64,000 nucleotides of DNA from Glutamicibacter sp. JL.03c (GCF_025854375.1 NZ_CP107575.1:1-64000), one strand, 5' to 3'; positions 54,939-64,000 are shown, counted from the first letter of the stretch. Notes: a model not told the origin generated them from the sequence alone. Made by a program: numbers and translations.

Positions 54939-55916
54939 CTACTGAAGATCCAAGGTGGCAAGCACGCTCGGCGCGTTCTCGCGCAGATGCTCGTCGCTGG
55001 CATCCAACAGCAATCGCAGCCATGTTTCATGCTGGGATAGTGGAGCCACCAGGCAGGCTGGGCTGATCAGGTCATAGAGCTCATCCGGTGAGCCATAGGC
55101 TGCAAACTGTTCCAGATAAGCGAACAGCGACTGCATGACGCGCTCATCGCTGGTGTCACAATCCCATACCTCGGTCATGGCGGCCAGAGCGGTGTTCAGC
55201 GACGAGAAGGGGTGCGCCCAGTGGGCCGAGGATAGGTTCAGGATCCGCCCATGGGTACCGGATTCAGCCGGAACAACCACCTGGGAGAGATCAAAGTTTC
55301 CATGCTCCAGGCTCAGGGGAACAGAACCCTCATGCAACGTTGCGCAGGCCTTGGTCAGCTCGTCGATATGGGACGCTAGGTGATCGGCGTGGGCCCCGTC
55401 GATGTGCAGGGGATGCTCGGGCGGCAGGGATACATGCATCATCAACGCTTGCTCGAACTGTTCTGGCAGGAACTGCGGGTCGACAACGGTGACTCCGGCG
55501 TCGAAGAACTGGTCTTCCCGGCCCATTAAGGCCACCTGCAGTGAGCCAAGCGAGGCAAGGGCCAGTTCCCAGTTCTCTACCGAATCCCCGAGATCCGCCA
55601 TCGTATGTCCGAAGTCGGGGCTGAGCATGTAGCCGGCGCTGCGGTCCACCGCCAGAGGCATCACGAAACGCTCGGGAAGGATCTGGCCGGCTACCACGGT
55701 GGTGGCCGCTTCGGCTGCCAGCCCCGGGGCATTGGCGCTGAAGATCAGGTCCGCCGCGTCGGTTTGCACCGTTGCCTGGATCTGGTGCAATTGGGCGGGC
55801 CAGAAGTCGGGATCGGCGGTGCGCTGGATGCCGTACGCCTCGCAGGCCGCGTCGATCCATTCGGTGGTCGACTCACGCCAGTTATCGCTATTGAACAAAT
55901 CTATCCACTGTGCCAC
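54939..55916 (-). CDS. Aminoglycoside phosphotransferase-like (APH) family protein
   Basis: The 325-residue protein resembles the APH/choline kinase fold: VALMGREDQFFDAG and LEHGNFDLSQVVVPAES in the catalytic-loop position, and RILNLSSAHWAHPFSSL where active kinases have a DFG-like IDFE. The loop has HGN in place of HGD and the metal-binding Asp seems replaced by Asn, so activity is doubtful. GTG at 55916 is the start. It is divergent from the GH65 fusion gene. The call is by distant similarity of motif order. Confidence 0.65.
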   Translation of the reverse strand: MAQWIDLFNSDNWRESTTEWIDAACEAYGIQRTADPDFWPAQLHQIQATVQTDAADLIFSANAPGLAAEAATTVVAGQILPERFVMPLAVDRSAGYMLSPDFGHTMADLGDSVENWELALASLGSLQVALMGREDQFFDAGVTVVDPQFLPEQFEQALMMHVSLPPEHPLHIDGAHADHLASHIDELTKACATLHEGSVPLSLEHGNFDLSQVVVPAESGTHGRILNLSSAHWAHPFSSLNTALAAMTEVWDCDTSDERVMQSLFAYLEQFAAYGSPDELYDLISPACLVAPLSQHETWLRLLLDASDEHLRENAPSVLATLDLQ

Positions 55917-56008
55917 GTTCTTATCGTAGTATGTCGATGCAAACGCGTTCAGTTGCTACCGTATGGACTACGGCTAGTAATTTGCTCCTCTTTCGAAGGA
56001 TTTCGATC

Positions 56009-59000
56009 GTGAACGCTTATCGACCTGAGTACCGACACCGTGATTACAAAGCCGTCCTCTTCGATCTGGATGGTGTGATTACACCAACGGCACTGCTTCA
56101 CCGCAGGGCCTGGCATGAACTTTTCTCTTCCTATTTTGACCAATTCCCGGGCGTGGCCGGCTACACCGAGCAGGACTATTTCAACTTGCTCGACGGGCGT
56201 CCGCGCTATGACGCGGTGCAAGCCATTCTCGCCTCGCGGGGTCTCGAATTGCCATGGGGAAACGTCCAGGATCCTGCGGGCCAGGACACCATCTGCGCCC
56301 TGGGAAATATGAAAAACGATAAGTTCACCGAAGTGCTGCTGCGCGACGGCATCGAACCCTACGCGGGTTCCCTGGCCTACTTGCGCCAGGTCCTCGCAGC
56401 AGGGCTGGACGTAGCGGTAGTCTCCTCCTCCCGCAACGCCCGCATGGTGCTTTCTGCCGCGGGTCTGGAGGAGCACTTCCCGCTGGTGATGGGCGGGCAT
56501 GAAGCCGCCGCCCGCGGCTTGGCCGGCAAGCCGGCCCCGGACACCTTCCTGGCAGCCGCGGCGGATCTGGGCTGGCGCCCGGAAGAGTGCGTGGTCTTCG
56601 AGGACGCCACCAGCGGCGTGGCCGCAGCCCGTGCCGGAGGCTTCGGCGTGGTCGGCGTGGCTCGCGAGGAGAACGCGGCCGAGCTGATGGACGCCGGAGC
56701 GCATTTTGTCATCGAGGATCTTGCAGAACTCGTCTCCGGGGATTCAGTTCAGGCCTGGGAAATGGACTCCTGGTCCTTGCTGCGCGATGAGCACCGCGAC
56801 ACCGACGGCGCCCAGGACACCGTCTTCTCCCTGGGCAATGGTTTCCTCGGCGCCCGGGCCGCCCAGCTGGGCTTGGGCGACCAGAGCGGCGGAACATTCA
56901 TCAACGGCCTGCACGAGGCCTGGCAGATCCGCCACGCTGAAAGCGCGTTCGGCCTGGCCGAAACCGGGCAGACCATGATCAGCGCCCCGGATTTCAGGAC
57001 CTTGCGCGTCTTCATCAACGATGAAGCGCTGGAAGTCGGCCGCACTGAGATGCTGCGCGATGAACTGCGCCTGGACTTCCGCGACGGAACCTTGTGCGCG
57101 CGCACCCTGTGGCGGACCGCCGAAGGGCACCGCGTAGCCGTCATGGCCCGAACGATGATTTCCTTCACCGACCGGCACCTGGCCTTGCAGGACGTCCATG
57201 TGCGCCTGTTGGATGCCCCGGCCAGGGTGCTCGTGCAGTCTTCGGTCGTGGGCAACCGCTCAGCGCGCACGGTGGCATCGCCGGAGGAGACTGACGCCTC
57301 CGCCGCCGGGGTGGCCGATCCGCGCAAGAGCGAAGAAGCCAGCCAGAATCCGCTGCACCCGGCAGGGAACACGGTCAACGGCTCGCGCCTGGGGATCTCC
57401 TACGCGGTCCCGGGCTCCGGCATGTCCGTGGCGGCAATGGTCGAGCATCAGGTGAGCACCACCGGGGGCGCCGACCAGCAACTGCGCATCGATCGCAAGA
57501 CCTCCGATGAACGCGCCGACGAGGTCATCAGCGCACGCCTGGAGGCCGGGCAGGGCATCCGCGTCGCGAAGTACGCGGTCTACAACTGCTCGCGGCGCCA
57601 CCCCGCCCAGGAAATGCTGCAGCGCTCGGATCGCGCCCTGGACCACCTGGTCGAGCAGGGCATGGACGAGCACTTCCGCACCCAGCGCGACTTCATGGCC
57701 GACTTCTGGCAGCGCAGCGATGTGGTGGTGGACTGCGACGACGCCGGCTTGCAGCGCAAGATCCGCTGGAACCTGTTCCAGCTGGCCCAGGCCGCCGGCC
57801 GCGCCGACGGCTTGGGCATCAGCGCCAAGGGCGTGAGCGGCAACGGCTATTCGGGGCACTACTTCTGGGACACCGAAATCTATGTGATGCCGTTCTTGAC
57901 CTACACCAACCAGCAGTGGGCCCGTAATACCCTGCGCGCCAGGGTGGCGATGATCCCGGCGGCGACGCGGCGGGCGAGCATCATGAACGAGGCCGGCCTG
58001 CTCTTCCCATGGCGCACCATCAACGGCGAAGAGGCCAGTGCCTACTATCCGGCGGGCACCGCGCAGTATCACATCAACGCGGACGTCGTGTATTCGCTCA
58101 ACCGCTACCTGAGCGTGATGGAGGATGACGAGTTCCTGCTGGCCGGGGGCGCCGAGATCCTGGCGGGCACCGCGCGCATGTGGGCGTCGCTGGGCTTCTG
58201 GCGCGGCCAGGAAGGCCATGAGCGCTTCCACATCCATGGCGTGACCGGACCGGATGAATACACCGCAGTGGTCAACGACAACCTGTACACCAACGTCATG
58301 GCCCGCTTTAACCTGCGGCGCAGCGCCCAGCTGCTCACCGAGCTGGCCGGGCAGCACCCCGGGCCATACGCCAGCCTTGCCGCCAAATTGGAGTTGAGCG
58401 ACGAGGAAATCGCCCTGTGGCTCAAGGCCGCTGACTGCATGCATATTCCGTATTCGGAATCTGTGGGCATCCACCCGCAGGACGAGCACTTCCTGAACCG
58501 CGAGGTGTGGGATCTGGCCAATACCGGGCCGGATAAGCGCCCGCTGCTGCTGCACTACCATCCGCTGGTGATCTACCGCTTCCAGGTGATCAAGCAGGCC
58601 GACGCGGTGCTGGCCCTGTGGCTGCGCTCCAGCGATTTCACCGCCGAGCAGAAGCTCGCGGACTTCAACTACTACGATCCGCTGACCACCGGCGACTCGA
58701 CGCTCTCGGCCACGGTGCAGTCCATCTTGGCTGCCGAGGTCGGGTACCGCGAGCTGTCCTGGGAGTACTTCGAGCATGCGCTGAACGTCGATCTTGAGAA
58801 CCTGCACGGCAACACCGGCGACGGCGTCCACGTGGCTTCCACCGGCGGCGTCTGGTCCGGGCTGATCTACGGCTTCGCGGGCCTGCGTGATGACGACGAC
58901 CGGCTGTGCTTCGACCCGCGCCTGCCCGAGGCCTGGCGCTCGATCAGCTTCAGCCTGGCCTGGCACGGCATGCGGATCGCGGTCCGCCTGGAACGCGCCA

Positions 59001-59197
59001 GCATCACCTTCACCTTGGACGGCGCCCACTCGCGCCCGATCTGGGTACGCGGGGAGCAGGTGGATCTGGTTCCGGGAGAAAGCATCGTGGTTCCGCTGGC
59101 CGATCAGGGTCCGGTGCGCGAGGGGCGCCCGAGCCTGGACAAGGTCCTCGAGGTCCAAAGCGAGGCCGGGGTGGACGTGCCCCGCAAGGCCTGGTAG
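56009..59197 (+). CDS. Beta-phosphoglucomutase fused to GH65 disaccharide phosphorylase
   Basis: The 1062-residue protein joins two enzymes. Residues 1-250 are a HAD beta-phosphoglucomutase with LFDLDGVITP (Asp19, Asp21) and FEDATSGVAAARAGGF. Residues 265-1062 are a GH65 phosphorylase with VFSLGNGFLGARA and catalytic acid Glu750 in TGPDEYTAVVNDN. GH65 enzymes phosphorolyse maltose, trehalose or kojibiose to beta-glucose-1-phosphate, which the mutase converts to glucose-6-phosphate. The chosen GTG follows GAAGGA by 8 bases; upstream codons of the open frame are not conserved. A sugar transporter gene is adjacent. Confidence 0.92.
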   Translation: MNAYRPEYRHRDYKAVLFDLDGVITPTALLHRRAWHELFSSYFDQFPGVAGYTEQDYFNLLDGRPRYDAVQAILASRGLELPWGNVQDPAGQDTICALGNMKNDKFTEVLLRDGIEPYAGSLAYLRQVLAAGLDVAVVSSSRNARMVLSAAGLEEHFPLVMGGHEAAARGLAGKPAPDTFLAAAADLGWRPEECVVFEDATSGVAAARAGGFGVVGVAREENAAELMDAGAHFVIEDLAELVSGDSVQAWEMDSWSLLRDEHRDTDGAQDTVFSLGNGFLGARAAQLGLGDQSGGTFINGLHEAWQIRHAESAFGLAETGQTMISAPDFRTLRVFINDEALEVGRTEMLRDELRLDFRDGTLCARTLWRTAEGHRVAVMARTMISFTDRHLALQDVHVRLLDAPARVLVQSSVVGNRSARTVASPEETDASAAGVADPRKSEEASQNPLHPAGNTVNGSRLGISYAVPGSGMSVAAMVEHQVSTTGGADQQLRIDRKTSDERADEVISARLEAGQGIRVAKYAVYNCSRRHPAQEMLQRSDRALDHLVEQGMDEHFRTQRDFMADFWQRSDVVVDCDDAGLQRKIRWNLFQLAQAAGRADGLGISAKGVSGNGYSGHYFWDTEIYVMPFLTYTNQQWARNTLRARVAMIPAATRRASIMNEAGLLFPWRTINGEEASAYYPAGTAQYHINADVVYSLNRYLSVMEDDEFLLAGGAEILAGTARMWASLGFWRGQEGHERFHIHGVTGPDEYTAVVNDNLYTNVMARFNLRRSAQLLTELAGQHPGPYASLAAKLELSDEEIALWLKAADCMHIPYSESVGIHPQDEHFLNREVWDLANTGPDKRPLLLHYHPLVIYRFQVIKQADAVLALWLRSSDFTAEQKLADFNYYDPLTTGDSTLSATVQSILAAEVGYRELSWEYFEHALNVDLENLHGNTGDGVHVASTGGVWSGLIYGFAGLRDDDDRLCFDPRLPEAWRSISFSLAWHGMRIAVRLERASITFTLDGAHSRPIWVRGEQVDLVPGESIVVPLADQGPVREGRPSLDKVLEVQSEAGVDVPRKAW

Positions 59198-59233
59198 CTC
59201 CCGGCGGGGCTAAACGAGCCGGGGTTAAACAGT

Positions 59234-59270
59234 GGGGCGGTGCGGAACCGCAATGGTTCCGCACCGCCTC
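59234..59270. terminator. Terminator between GH65 fusion and MFS transporter
   Basis: GGCGGTGCGGAACC (59236-59249) pairs perfectly with GGTTCCGCACCGCC (59255-59268) and the stem extends by a G-T and a G-C pair. It lies between convergent genes. No long T-run is seen. Confidence 0.78.
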
Positions 59271-59299
59271 GTCCATGCCCAGCTAGGGGCGAGCCTGCT

Positions 59300-60706
59300 T
59301 TACAGCTTCATATCTTCCAGGGTGCGTCCCTTGGTTTCCTTGACCATGAAGATCACGAAGAGCAAGGAGAGCAGCGCGGCCACTGCGTAGATGCCGTAAG
59401 CCAGCGCCAGGCCTGCGTCGGCCAGGGCCGGGAAGGTGGTGGAGACGACGAAGTTGGCGATCCACTGCGCGGCGGCAGCCACACCGAGGGCCATGGCGCG
59501 GATGGAGTTCGGGAAGATCTCGCCGAGCAGCACCCATACGGCCGGGCCCCAGGTAGCACCGAAGCCGACCACGAACAGGTTGGCCGAGACCAGGGCGATG
59601 ATGCCCCAGCTGCCAGGCAGCGACACCGCGCCGTCGATGGTCTGCGACTGCGCGAAGGCCATGGCCATCATGCCCAGGGACAGGGTCATGATGGCCGAAC
59701 CGATGGTCAGCAGCAGCTTGCGTCCCAAGACGTCGATCAGCAATACTGCCACGATGGTGGCCACCACGTTGGTCACCGAGGTGATCAGCGAAATGGTGAA
59801 GGAATCCGATTCGGCGAAGCCCACGGACTTCCACAGGGTGGTGGAGTAGTAGAAGATCACGTTGATGCCGACGAACTGCTGGAAAACCGACAGCAGGATG
59901 CCTACCCACACCAGCGGGTGGAAGCCGAAGCGGCCCAGCAGGTCGCTGAACTTCTGGCGGCGTTCCACGTGCACGGTGGCACGGATTTCTTCGATCTTCT
60001 TCTCGGTCTCTTCGCCGGCGTTCATGCCCATGTCACGGGTCAGCACGGTCGCTGCTTCAACGTAGCGGCCGCGCTCGACCAGGTAGCGAGGGGATTCCGG
60101 AAGGCGCAGCGAGAGCGCGCCGTAGAGCACTGCTGGAACCAGCAGCGAGAGGTACATCCAGCGCCAGGCAGCCAGGCCGAACAGGCCGGTTGCATCTGCG
60201 GAGCCCATGACGAAGACCAGCAGCGCGCTGACCAGGAAGGCTACGAAGATGCCCAGCACGATGGCCATCTGCTGCATGGTGCCCAGGCGTCCACGATGGG
60301 CCGCTGGGGAGACCTCGGCGATGTAGGCAGGAGCGATCACCGAAGCGAAGCCCACGCCGATGCCGCCGACGATGCGCCATACGATGAGGTCGGCCGCGCT
60401 GAAGCACAGGCCGCAACCGATGGCCGAAATGGCAAGGAGGATGGAGGCGAAAAGCATGGTGCGTACGCGTCCCACGCGTTCGGAGACCATGCCTGCAATC
60501 CATGCGCCGAGAGCTGCACCGAGCAAGGCGCAGGAAACAGTGAAACCGATAGTCACCGCGTTGAGCCCGAATTCGTGCTCGACAGCGTCTACGGTGCCGT
60601 TAACGATTGATGAGTCATATCCAAAAACGAACCCACCCAACGCCGCCCCGAGGGCGATGAAGATGAGTCGTGCGGAGAGTTTTCCGTCTGATGTTGTCGC
60701 AGTCAC
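59300..60706 (-). CDS. Sugar porter family MFS transporter
   Basis: The 468-residue protein has 12 membrane helices and sugar porter signatures: GGFVFGYDSSIVNGTVDAV, ERVGRVRTML, LRLPESPRYLVERGR and FQQFVGINVIFYYS (the QQxxGIN-type motif). It probably imports a hexose or disaccharide with protons, perhaps a substrate of the adjacent GH65 fusion. The frame extends to a GTG at 60778, but the GTG at 60706 gives the usual short N-terminus before helix 1; neither has a clear RBS, so the start is uncertain. Confidence 0.93.
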   Translation of the reverse strand: MTATTSDGKLSARLIFIALGAALGGFVFGYDSSIVNGTVDAVEHEFGLNAVTIGFTVSCALLGAALGAWIAGMVSERVGRVRTMLFASILLAISAIGCGLCFSAADLIVWRIVGGIGVGFASVIAPAYIAEVSPAAHRGRLGTMQQMAIVLGIFVAFLVSALLVFVMGSADATGLFGLAAWRWMYLSLLVPAVLYGALSLRLPESPRYLVERGRYVEAATVLTRDMGMNAGEETEKKIEEIRATVHVERRQKFSDLLGRFGFHPLVWVGILLSVFQQFVGINVIFYYSTTLWKSVGFAESDSFTISLITSVTNVVATIVAVLLIDVLGRKLLLTIGSAIMTLSLGMMAMAFAQSQTIDGAVSLPGSWGIIALVSANLFVVGFGATWGPAVWVLLGEIFPNSIRAMALGVAAAAQWIANFVVSTTFPALADAGLALAYGIYAVAALLSLLFVIFMVKETKGRTLEDMKL

Positions 60707-60861
60707 AATCTGCCATGCTATCCGATTTGTCCGGGGTGGAAATCCGTAATTTTCAGATTTTGGTGGGAGAACAATCACATTTTGGAAGGAGTCCTTACAT
60801 GTTTCACCCAGGCTGTTGGTCTACCCCTGCGTCTCTTGCCTAACCAGCCGGGGATTGCATC

Positions 60862-60907
60862 AAAAAGCCGGCCGGTCTCGCGAATAACGTCGCAAAACCG
60901 GCCGGCT
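60862..60907 (-). terminator. Terminator of uracil permease gene
   Basis: AGCCGGCCGGT (60866-60876) pairs perfectly with ACCGGCCGGCT (60897-60907). Read on the minus strand it is followed by TTTTT (60862-60866), so it ends the uraA message. Confidence 0.9.
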
Positions 60908-60927
60908 GAAAAAATTCTTTTAAACTC

Positions 60928-62205
60928 TCAGGATTCTTTCGAATGATCCACGAGATCGTTGCCGCGCAGCGTGGCCACGGCACGCATCGAGTGGTAGACC
61001 ACCAAGGTGGCAATCGAACCCAGGGCGATGCCGCCGAGCTGGAACTGGCCGAAGCTGATATCGCTGGTGACGGCAATGGCGATAATCAATCCGGTGCCCG
61101 CGGTCATCAGGTTGATCGGGTTGCCGAAGTCGACCTTCGCCTCGATCCACAAGCGGGCGCCGACGATGCCGATCATGCCGTAAAGGACAATGCCCAACCC
61201 GCCGATGACACCCACCGGGATGGTGCCGACCAGGGCACCGAACTTCGGCAGGAAGGCCAGCGCCATCGCCACAATGGCCGCCACCCAGTAGGCGGCGGTG
61301 GAGTACACGCGGGAGGCGGCCATGACGCCGATATTCTCCGCATAGGTGGTGGTGGCAGAACCGCCGCCGAGACCGGCAACAACACTGGCGGCGCCATCGG
61401 CCATCAGGGCGCGGCCGTTGAACTTCGACAGGTCCCGCCCGGTCATCACGCCTACCGTGCGCACGTGCCCGATGTTCTCGGCAATCAGCACGAAGACGGC
61501 CGGCAGGAACATCAGCGCGGTATCAAAGTGGAAGCTCGGAGCGGTGAACTGCGGCAGGCCGACCCAGCTGGCCGACTGGACCGCGCTGAAATCCACTTGG
61601 CCCTGCGCCAACGCCGCCAAGTAGCCCAGAACCAAGCCGACAAGAATCGACAGGCGGCCCAGCAATCCCTTGAAGGCCACCGTGGCCAGCACCGTGAAAA
61701 TCACCGTCAGGAACGTGGTCAGCGGGACATCGGTCATCGGAGCGAGCGTCGCGCTGGCGAGGTTCAAGCCGATCAAGGCAACGATCGTGCCCATCACCAC
61801 CGGAGGCATCAGCGCATGGATCCAGCCGGTGCCGGTCACCTGAACAATCAGGCCCACCACGAAGAGCAGGGCGCCGGTCATCACGATGCCGCCCAGCGCG
61901 CCAGCCATGCTGTGCGACTGGGTGGTGGAGATGACCGGAGCGATCATCGCAAAGGAGGAGCCGAGGTAGCTGGGGACCTTGTTGTTGGTCATCAGCAGGA
62001 AGATGATGGTGGCCACGCCGGTGAACAGCAAGGTGGTGGTGACCGGGAAACCGGTCAAGGTGGGGACCAGGATGCTGGAGCCGAACATCGCCAGGATGTG
62101 CTGGGCGCCAATGGAAATGGTTTGCGGCCAGTGCAGCCGTTCCTCCGGGGTGACGACCTCGCCCGGGGTGATGGTCTTTCCGTTGCCGTGAATGCTCCAG
62201 CTCAT
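60928..62205 (-). CDS. uraA: Uracil permease (NCS2 family)
   Basis: The 425-residue protein has about 14 membrane segments and NCS2 signatures: GAQHILAMFGSSILVPTLTG, FLPAVFVLIAENIGHVRTVG and GLGGGSATTTYAENIGVMA (the QxEN/Ala-Glu-Asn region). It imports uracil with protons. The gene stands alone on the minus strand with its own terminator. No pyrimidine attenuator is visible in the short upstream gap. Confidence 0.93.
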   Translation of the reverse strand: MSWSIHGNGKTITPGEVVTPEERLHWPQTISIGAQHILAMFGSSILVPTLTGFPVTTTLLFTGVATIIFLLMTNNKVPSYLGSSFAMIAPVISTTQSHSMAGALGGIVMTGALLFVVGLIVQVTGTGWIHALMPPVVMGTIVALIGLNLASATLAPMTDVPLTTFLTVIFTVLATVAFKGLLGRLSILVGLVLGYLAALAQGQVDFSAVQSASWVGLPQFTAPSFHFDTALMFLPAVFVLIAENIGHVRTVGVMTGRDLSKFNGRALMADGAASVVAGLGGGSATTTYAENIGVMAASRVYSTAAYWVAAIVAMALAFLPKFGALVGTIPVGVIGGLGIVLYGMIGIVGARLWIEAKVDFGNPINLMTAGTGLIIAIAVTSDISFGQFQLGGIALGSIATLVVYHSMRAVATLRGNDLVDHSKES

Positions 62206-62234
62206 GCAATCCTCCAGATCGTGGCCCGCGCGTT

Positions 62235-63662
62235 TCAGGCCGTAGGAAATTCTACTCGGTTCTGCCGCGCCTGATCGAAGAAGGCCACTTCATGTTCTGA
62301 AGATCGCATGAATGCCACCCGCATCCGTTCGCGCAGCTCGGGATCAGCCTGCTTCCATGCTTCGCCCACCATGCTGATGGCGCGTTCGGTGGCGCGGTCG
62401 AATGCCTCGGACGCATAGGTCACCAGCCACTGCTTGTACGGGTGCCCCTGGTGGTTGGCCGAGGCCAGGCGCTGGCCGATGTCCTGGTAAAGCCAGTAGC
62501 ACGGAAGGATCGCGGCAATCAGCTCGGCATAGCTCGAGGCGGACGCGGCCAGATGATTCACGTAGTTCAGCGTGATGGCGCTGGGGTTCGCTCTGCCCTC
62601 GGCCAAATAGCTGCGATGCAGCTGCAACTCGCCTTCCAGGATCTCGCTGGCGGAATTCGCCCAGAAGCGCTGCGCCTCAAGATCCGGGGCCAAGGAGCTG
62701 GCCTCGGACAATACCTGGGCGTAGCGCTGCAGGTACAGGGCATCCTGGGCCAGATAGTATTCGAAGTCCGCCTTGGCCAGCGTGCCATCGGCCAGCTGGG
62801 TGATGAACTCCAGATTGTCGATCGAGTCGCGCAGCCCCTGGATCTGCTGCCACCAGCCATCCATCGGATCGGCGTCGCTGAAGAAGTCGGCAAAGTGGTT
62901 CACCGGACCGTGCCCGCTGCCGACGTTCAGTGCATCGGCCGCGCCGATCGCGCGGAACAAATACGCCTTGGCCTGTTCGAGGGCGCCGACCCAGTCGCCG
63001 GATGCCGCGAAAAGGGTGGCCAGGGCGCTGGAGAGGGTGCAGCCGGTGCCATGGGTGTTGTTGGTATCGAGGCGCGGGTTGCTGAACTCAGCCAGCACGC
63101 CCTCGCTCGAGACCAGTGCGTCGGGGCAGAGCTCTCCGTCCAGGTGCCCGCCCTTGGCCAGGACCAGTGCATCATGCTTGGCGGCCAGGCGTTGCGCTTG
63201 CTCCAGGGCCTGCGGCCAGCTGGCTGCTGCCGGTTCACCCAGCAGAGTGGCTAGCTCCAGCAGATTAGGCGTGATCACCGAGGCGCGGTCCAACAGCGAA
63301 TCGAGCACCGTTTCGTCCTCCAGGAGCCGGTCTCCGCTGGTGGCAACCATGACCGGGTCCAGGACCACGGGGGCATCGACCGTATCGAGCCATCCATTGA
63401 CTGCGCGAATCACCTCGGCGTTGGCCAGCATCCCGATCTTGATCGCATCGATCTGCACGTCGGCGCTGAGGGCCTCCAACTGGGCGAGCACGAACTCGCC
63501 GCCGATGGCCTGCACTGCGCTCACCCCTTGGGTATTCTGTGCGGTCAGCGCGGTGATCACGCACATGCCGTATCCGCCATTGGCGGCGATGGCTTTGAGA
63601 TCCGCCTGGATTCCGGCTCCGCCCGAGGGGTCAGAGCCGGCGATCGAGAGAATGTTTTTCAC
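62235..63662 (-). CDS. thiD: ThiD-TenA fusion (HMP-P kinase and thiaminase II-like)
   Basis: The 475-residue protein joins ThiD (about 1-255), with SIAGSDPSGGAGIQADLK and NTHGTGCTLSSALA, and a TenA-like domain (about 265-475) with LEFITQLADGTLAKADFEYYL described by position 284-304, and LPCYWLYQDIG with the conserved Cys. ThiD phosphorylates hydroxymethylpyrimidine phosphate; TenA salvages pyrimidine from degraded thiamine. The GTG start at 63662 overlaps the thiE stop by 4 bases, so they form one operon. Confidence 0.93.
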   Translation of the reverse strand: MKNILSIAGSDPSGGAGIQADLKAIAANGGYGMCVITALTAQNTQGVSAVQAIGGEFVLAQLEALSADVQIDAIKIGMLANAEVIRAVNGWLDTVDAPVVLDPVMVATSGDRLLEDETVLDSLLDRASVITPNLLELATLLGEPAAASWPQALEQAQRLAAKHDALVLAKGGHLDGELCPDALVSSEGVLAEFSNPRLDTNNTHGTGCTLSSALATLFAASGDWVGALEQAKAYLFRAIGAADALNVGSGHGPVNHFADFFSDADPMDGWWQQIQGLRDSIDNLEFITQLADGTLAKADFEYYLAQDALYLQRYAQVLSEASSLAPDLEAQRFWANSASEILEGELQLHRSYLAEGRANPSAITLNYVNHLAASASSYAELIAAILPCYWLYQDIGQRLASANHQGHPYKQWLVTYASEAFDRATERAISMVGEAWKQADPELRERMRVAFMRSSEHEVAFFDQARQNRVEFPTA

Positions 63663-64000
63663 TGGGCCGCCGCCCAGGCAGCGACCAGCTGTTCGCTGGC
63701 TTCTTGCGGGTTCTCGGCATTGCAGATGGCCCGGACTACTGCCAGCCCGGAGCCGCCACCGGCGCGGATGGCGCCGGCGTCTTCAGCGGTAATTGCGCCA
63801 ATGGCGACGCAGGGCAGCTCGGTCAGCGAGGCGGCACGCGCAAAACCATCCAGGCCCAACGGAGTGGGATGGTCCTTTTTGGTGGGGGTGGCGCGTACTG
63901 CGCCGACGCCGAGGTAGTCGATGGCCTCGGCATCAAGATTGGCCTGCGCCAGCTGTTCATCGGTGGAAGCGCTCAGGCCGATTATGCCTTCGCCGATGAT
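63659..64000 (-). CDS. thiE: Thiamine-phosphate synthase ThiE, partial (5' end beyond window)
   Basis: The open frame runs from its stop at 63659 off the window edge at 64000. The visible C-terminal 113 residues contain GLSASTDEQLAQANLDAEAI and YLGVGAVRATPTKKDH, the ThiE phosphate-binding segment, then LPCVAIGAITAEDAGAIRAG and GSGLAVVRAI. ThiE joins HMP-pyrophosphate with thiazole phosphate. It is upstream of and coupled to thiD-tenA. The start lies outside the window. Confidence 0.92.
   Translation of the reverse strand: MIGEGIIGLSASTDEQLAQANLDAEAIDYLGVGAVRATPTKKDHPTPLGLDGFARAASLTELPCVAIGAITAEDAGAIRAGGGSGLAVVRAICNAENPQEASEQLVAAWAAAQ

Noticed and set aside
57260-59158. 632-codon minus-strand open frame opposite the GH65 domain
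   Set aside because: Shadow of the fusion gene, whose catalytic motifs and codon use support the plus strand.
60943-62274. 443-codon plus-strand open frame opposite uraA
   Set aside because: Very rich in His, Gln, Gly and Asp with no motif; the minus strand encodes an intact NCS2 permease.

Overview
The window is a chromosomal replication-origin region of a high-GC Gram-positive bacterium. The order dnaA, dnaN, recF, DUF721/dciA, gyrB, gyrA, DUF3566, tRNA-Ile, tRNA-Ala, followed by crgA, trpG/pabA and the pknB-pknA-pbpA-rodA-pstP-fhaB-fhaA operon, is the classic actinobacterial arrangement. The protein sequences, many GTG starts and the lysE/lysG pair suggest a member of the Micrococcaceae (Glutamicibacter/Arthrobacter type). 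That genus guess is an inference; no database search was run.

Layout. 1-11 kb: replication initiation and gyrase genes with oriC between dnaA and dnaN, then tRNA-Ile, a 39-residue DLW-39-like peptide gene and two identical tRNA-Ala genes. 11-20 kb: glycosyltransferase, two transporters, a cyclophilin, a rhomboid protease, a gene-free 485-bp stretch packed with DnaA boxes, the divergent lysE/lysG pair, a guanidine-III riboswitch with its Gdx exporter, crgA and a class E sortase. 20-30 kb: trpG/pabA facing a seven-gene minus-strand operon for cell-wall growth and Ser/Thr phosphorylation. 30-40 kb: tRNA-Leu and mixed metabolic genes (DUF523, YdeI-like, LacI/nucleoside hydrolase, dienelactone hydrolase, universal stress protein, enoyl-CoA hydratase, sugar kinase, HAD phosphatase, GDPD).

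40-55 kb is an accessory carbohydrate-catabolism locus: an enolase-superfamily enzyme, two ABC permeases, two Gfo/Idh dehydrogenases, an extended SDR, a metal-ligand-depleted M24/creatinase-fold protein, a Gfo/Idh-PmoA(DUF6807) fusion, a TIM-barrel isomerase, a DUF993 aldolase-like protein, a LacI regulator and a lipoprotein solute-binding protein. Three near-identical 14-20-bp palindromes (TTGGAAWGCGCWTTCCAA type) lie at the promoters of its three transcription units, so the locus reads as one LacI regulon. The substrate is not known from sequence.

55-64 kb: an APH-like protein, a 1062-residue beta-phosphoglucomutase-GH65 phosphorylase fusion, a sugar-porter MFS protein, a uracil permease, a ThiD-TenA fusion, and thiE cut by the window end.

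The most striking unexplained element is the DnaA-box cluster at about 16.2-16.7 kb. It has five exact TTATCCACA boxes, against two exact boxes in the dnaA-dnaN gap, and three copies of the 13-mer TGTTAATAACTTA, whose core also occurs in oriC. It may be a second part of the origin or a DnaA-titrating locus. The clearest regulatory RNA is the guanidine-III riboswitch before gdx. No insertion sequence, prophage or CRISPR array was seen.
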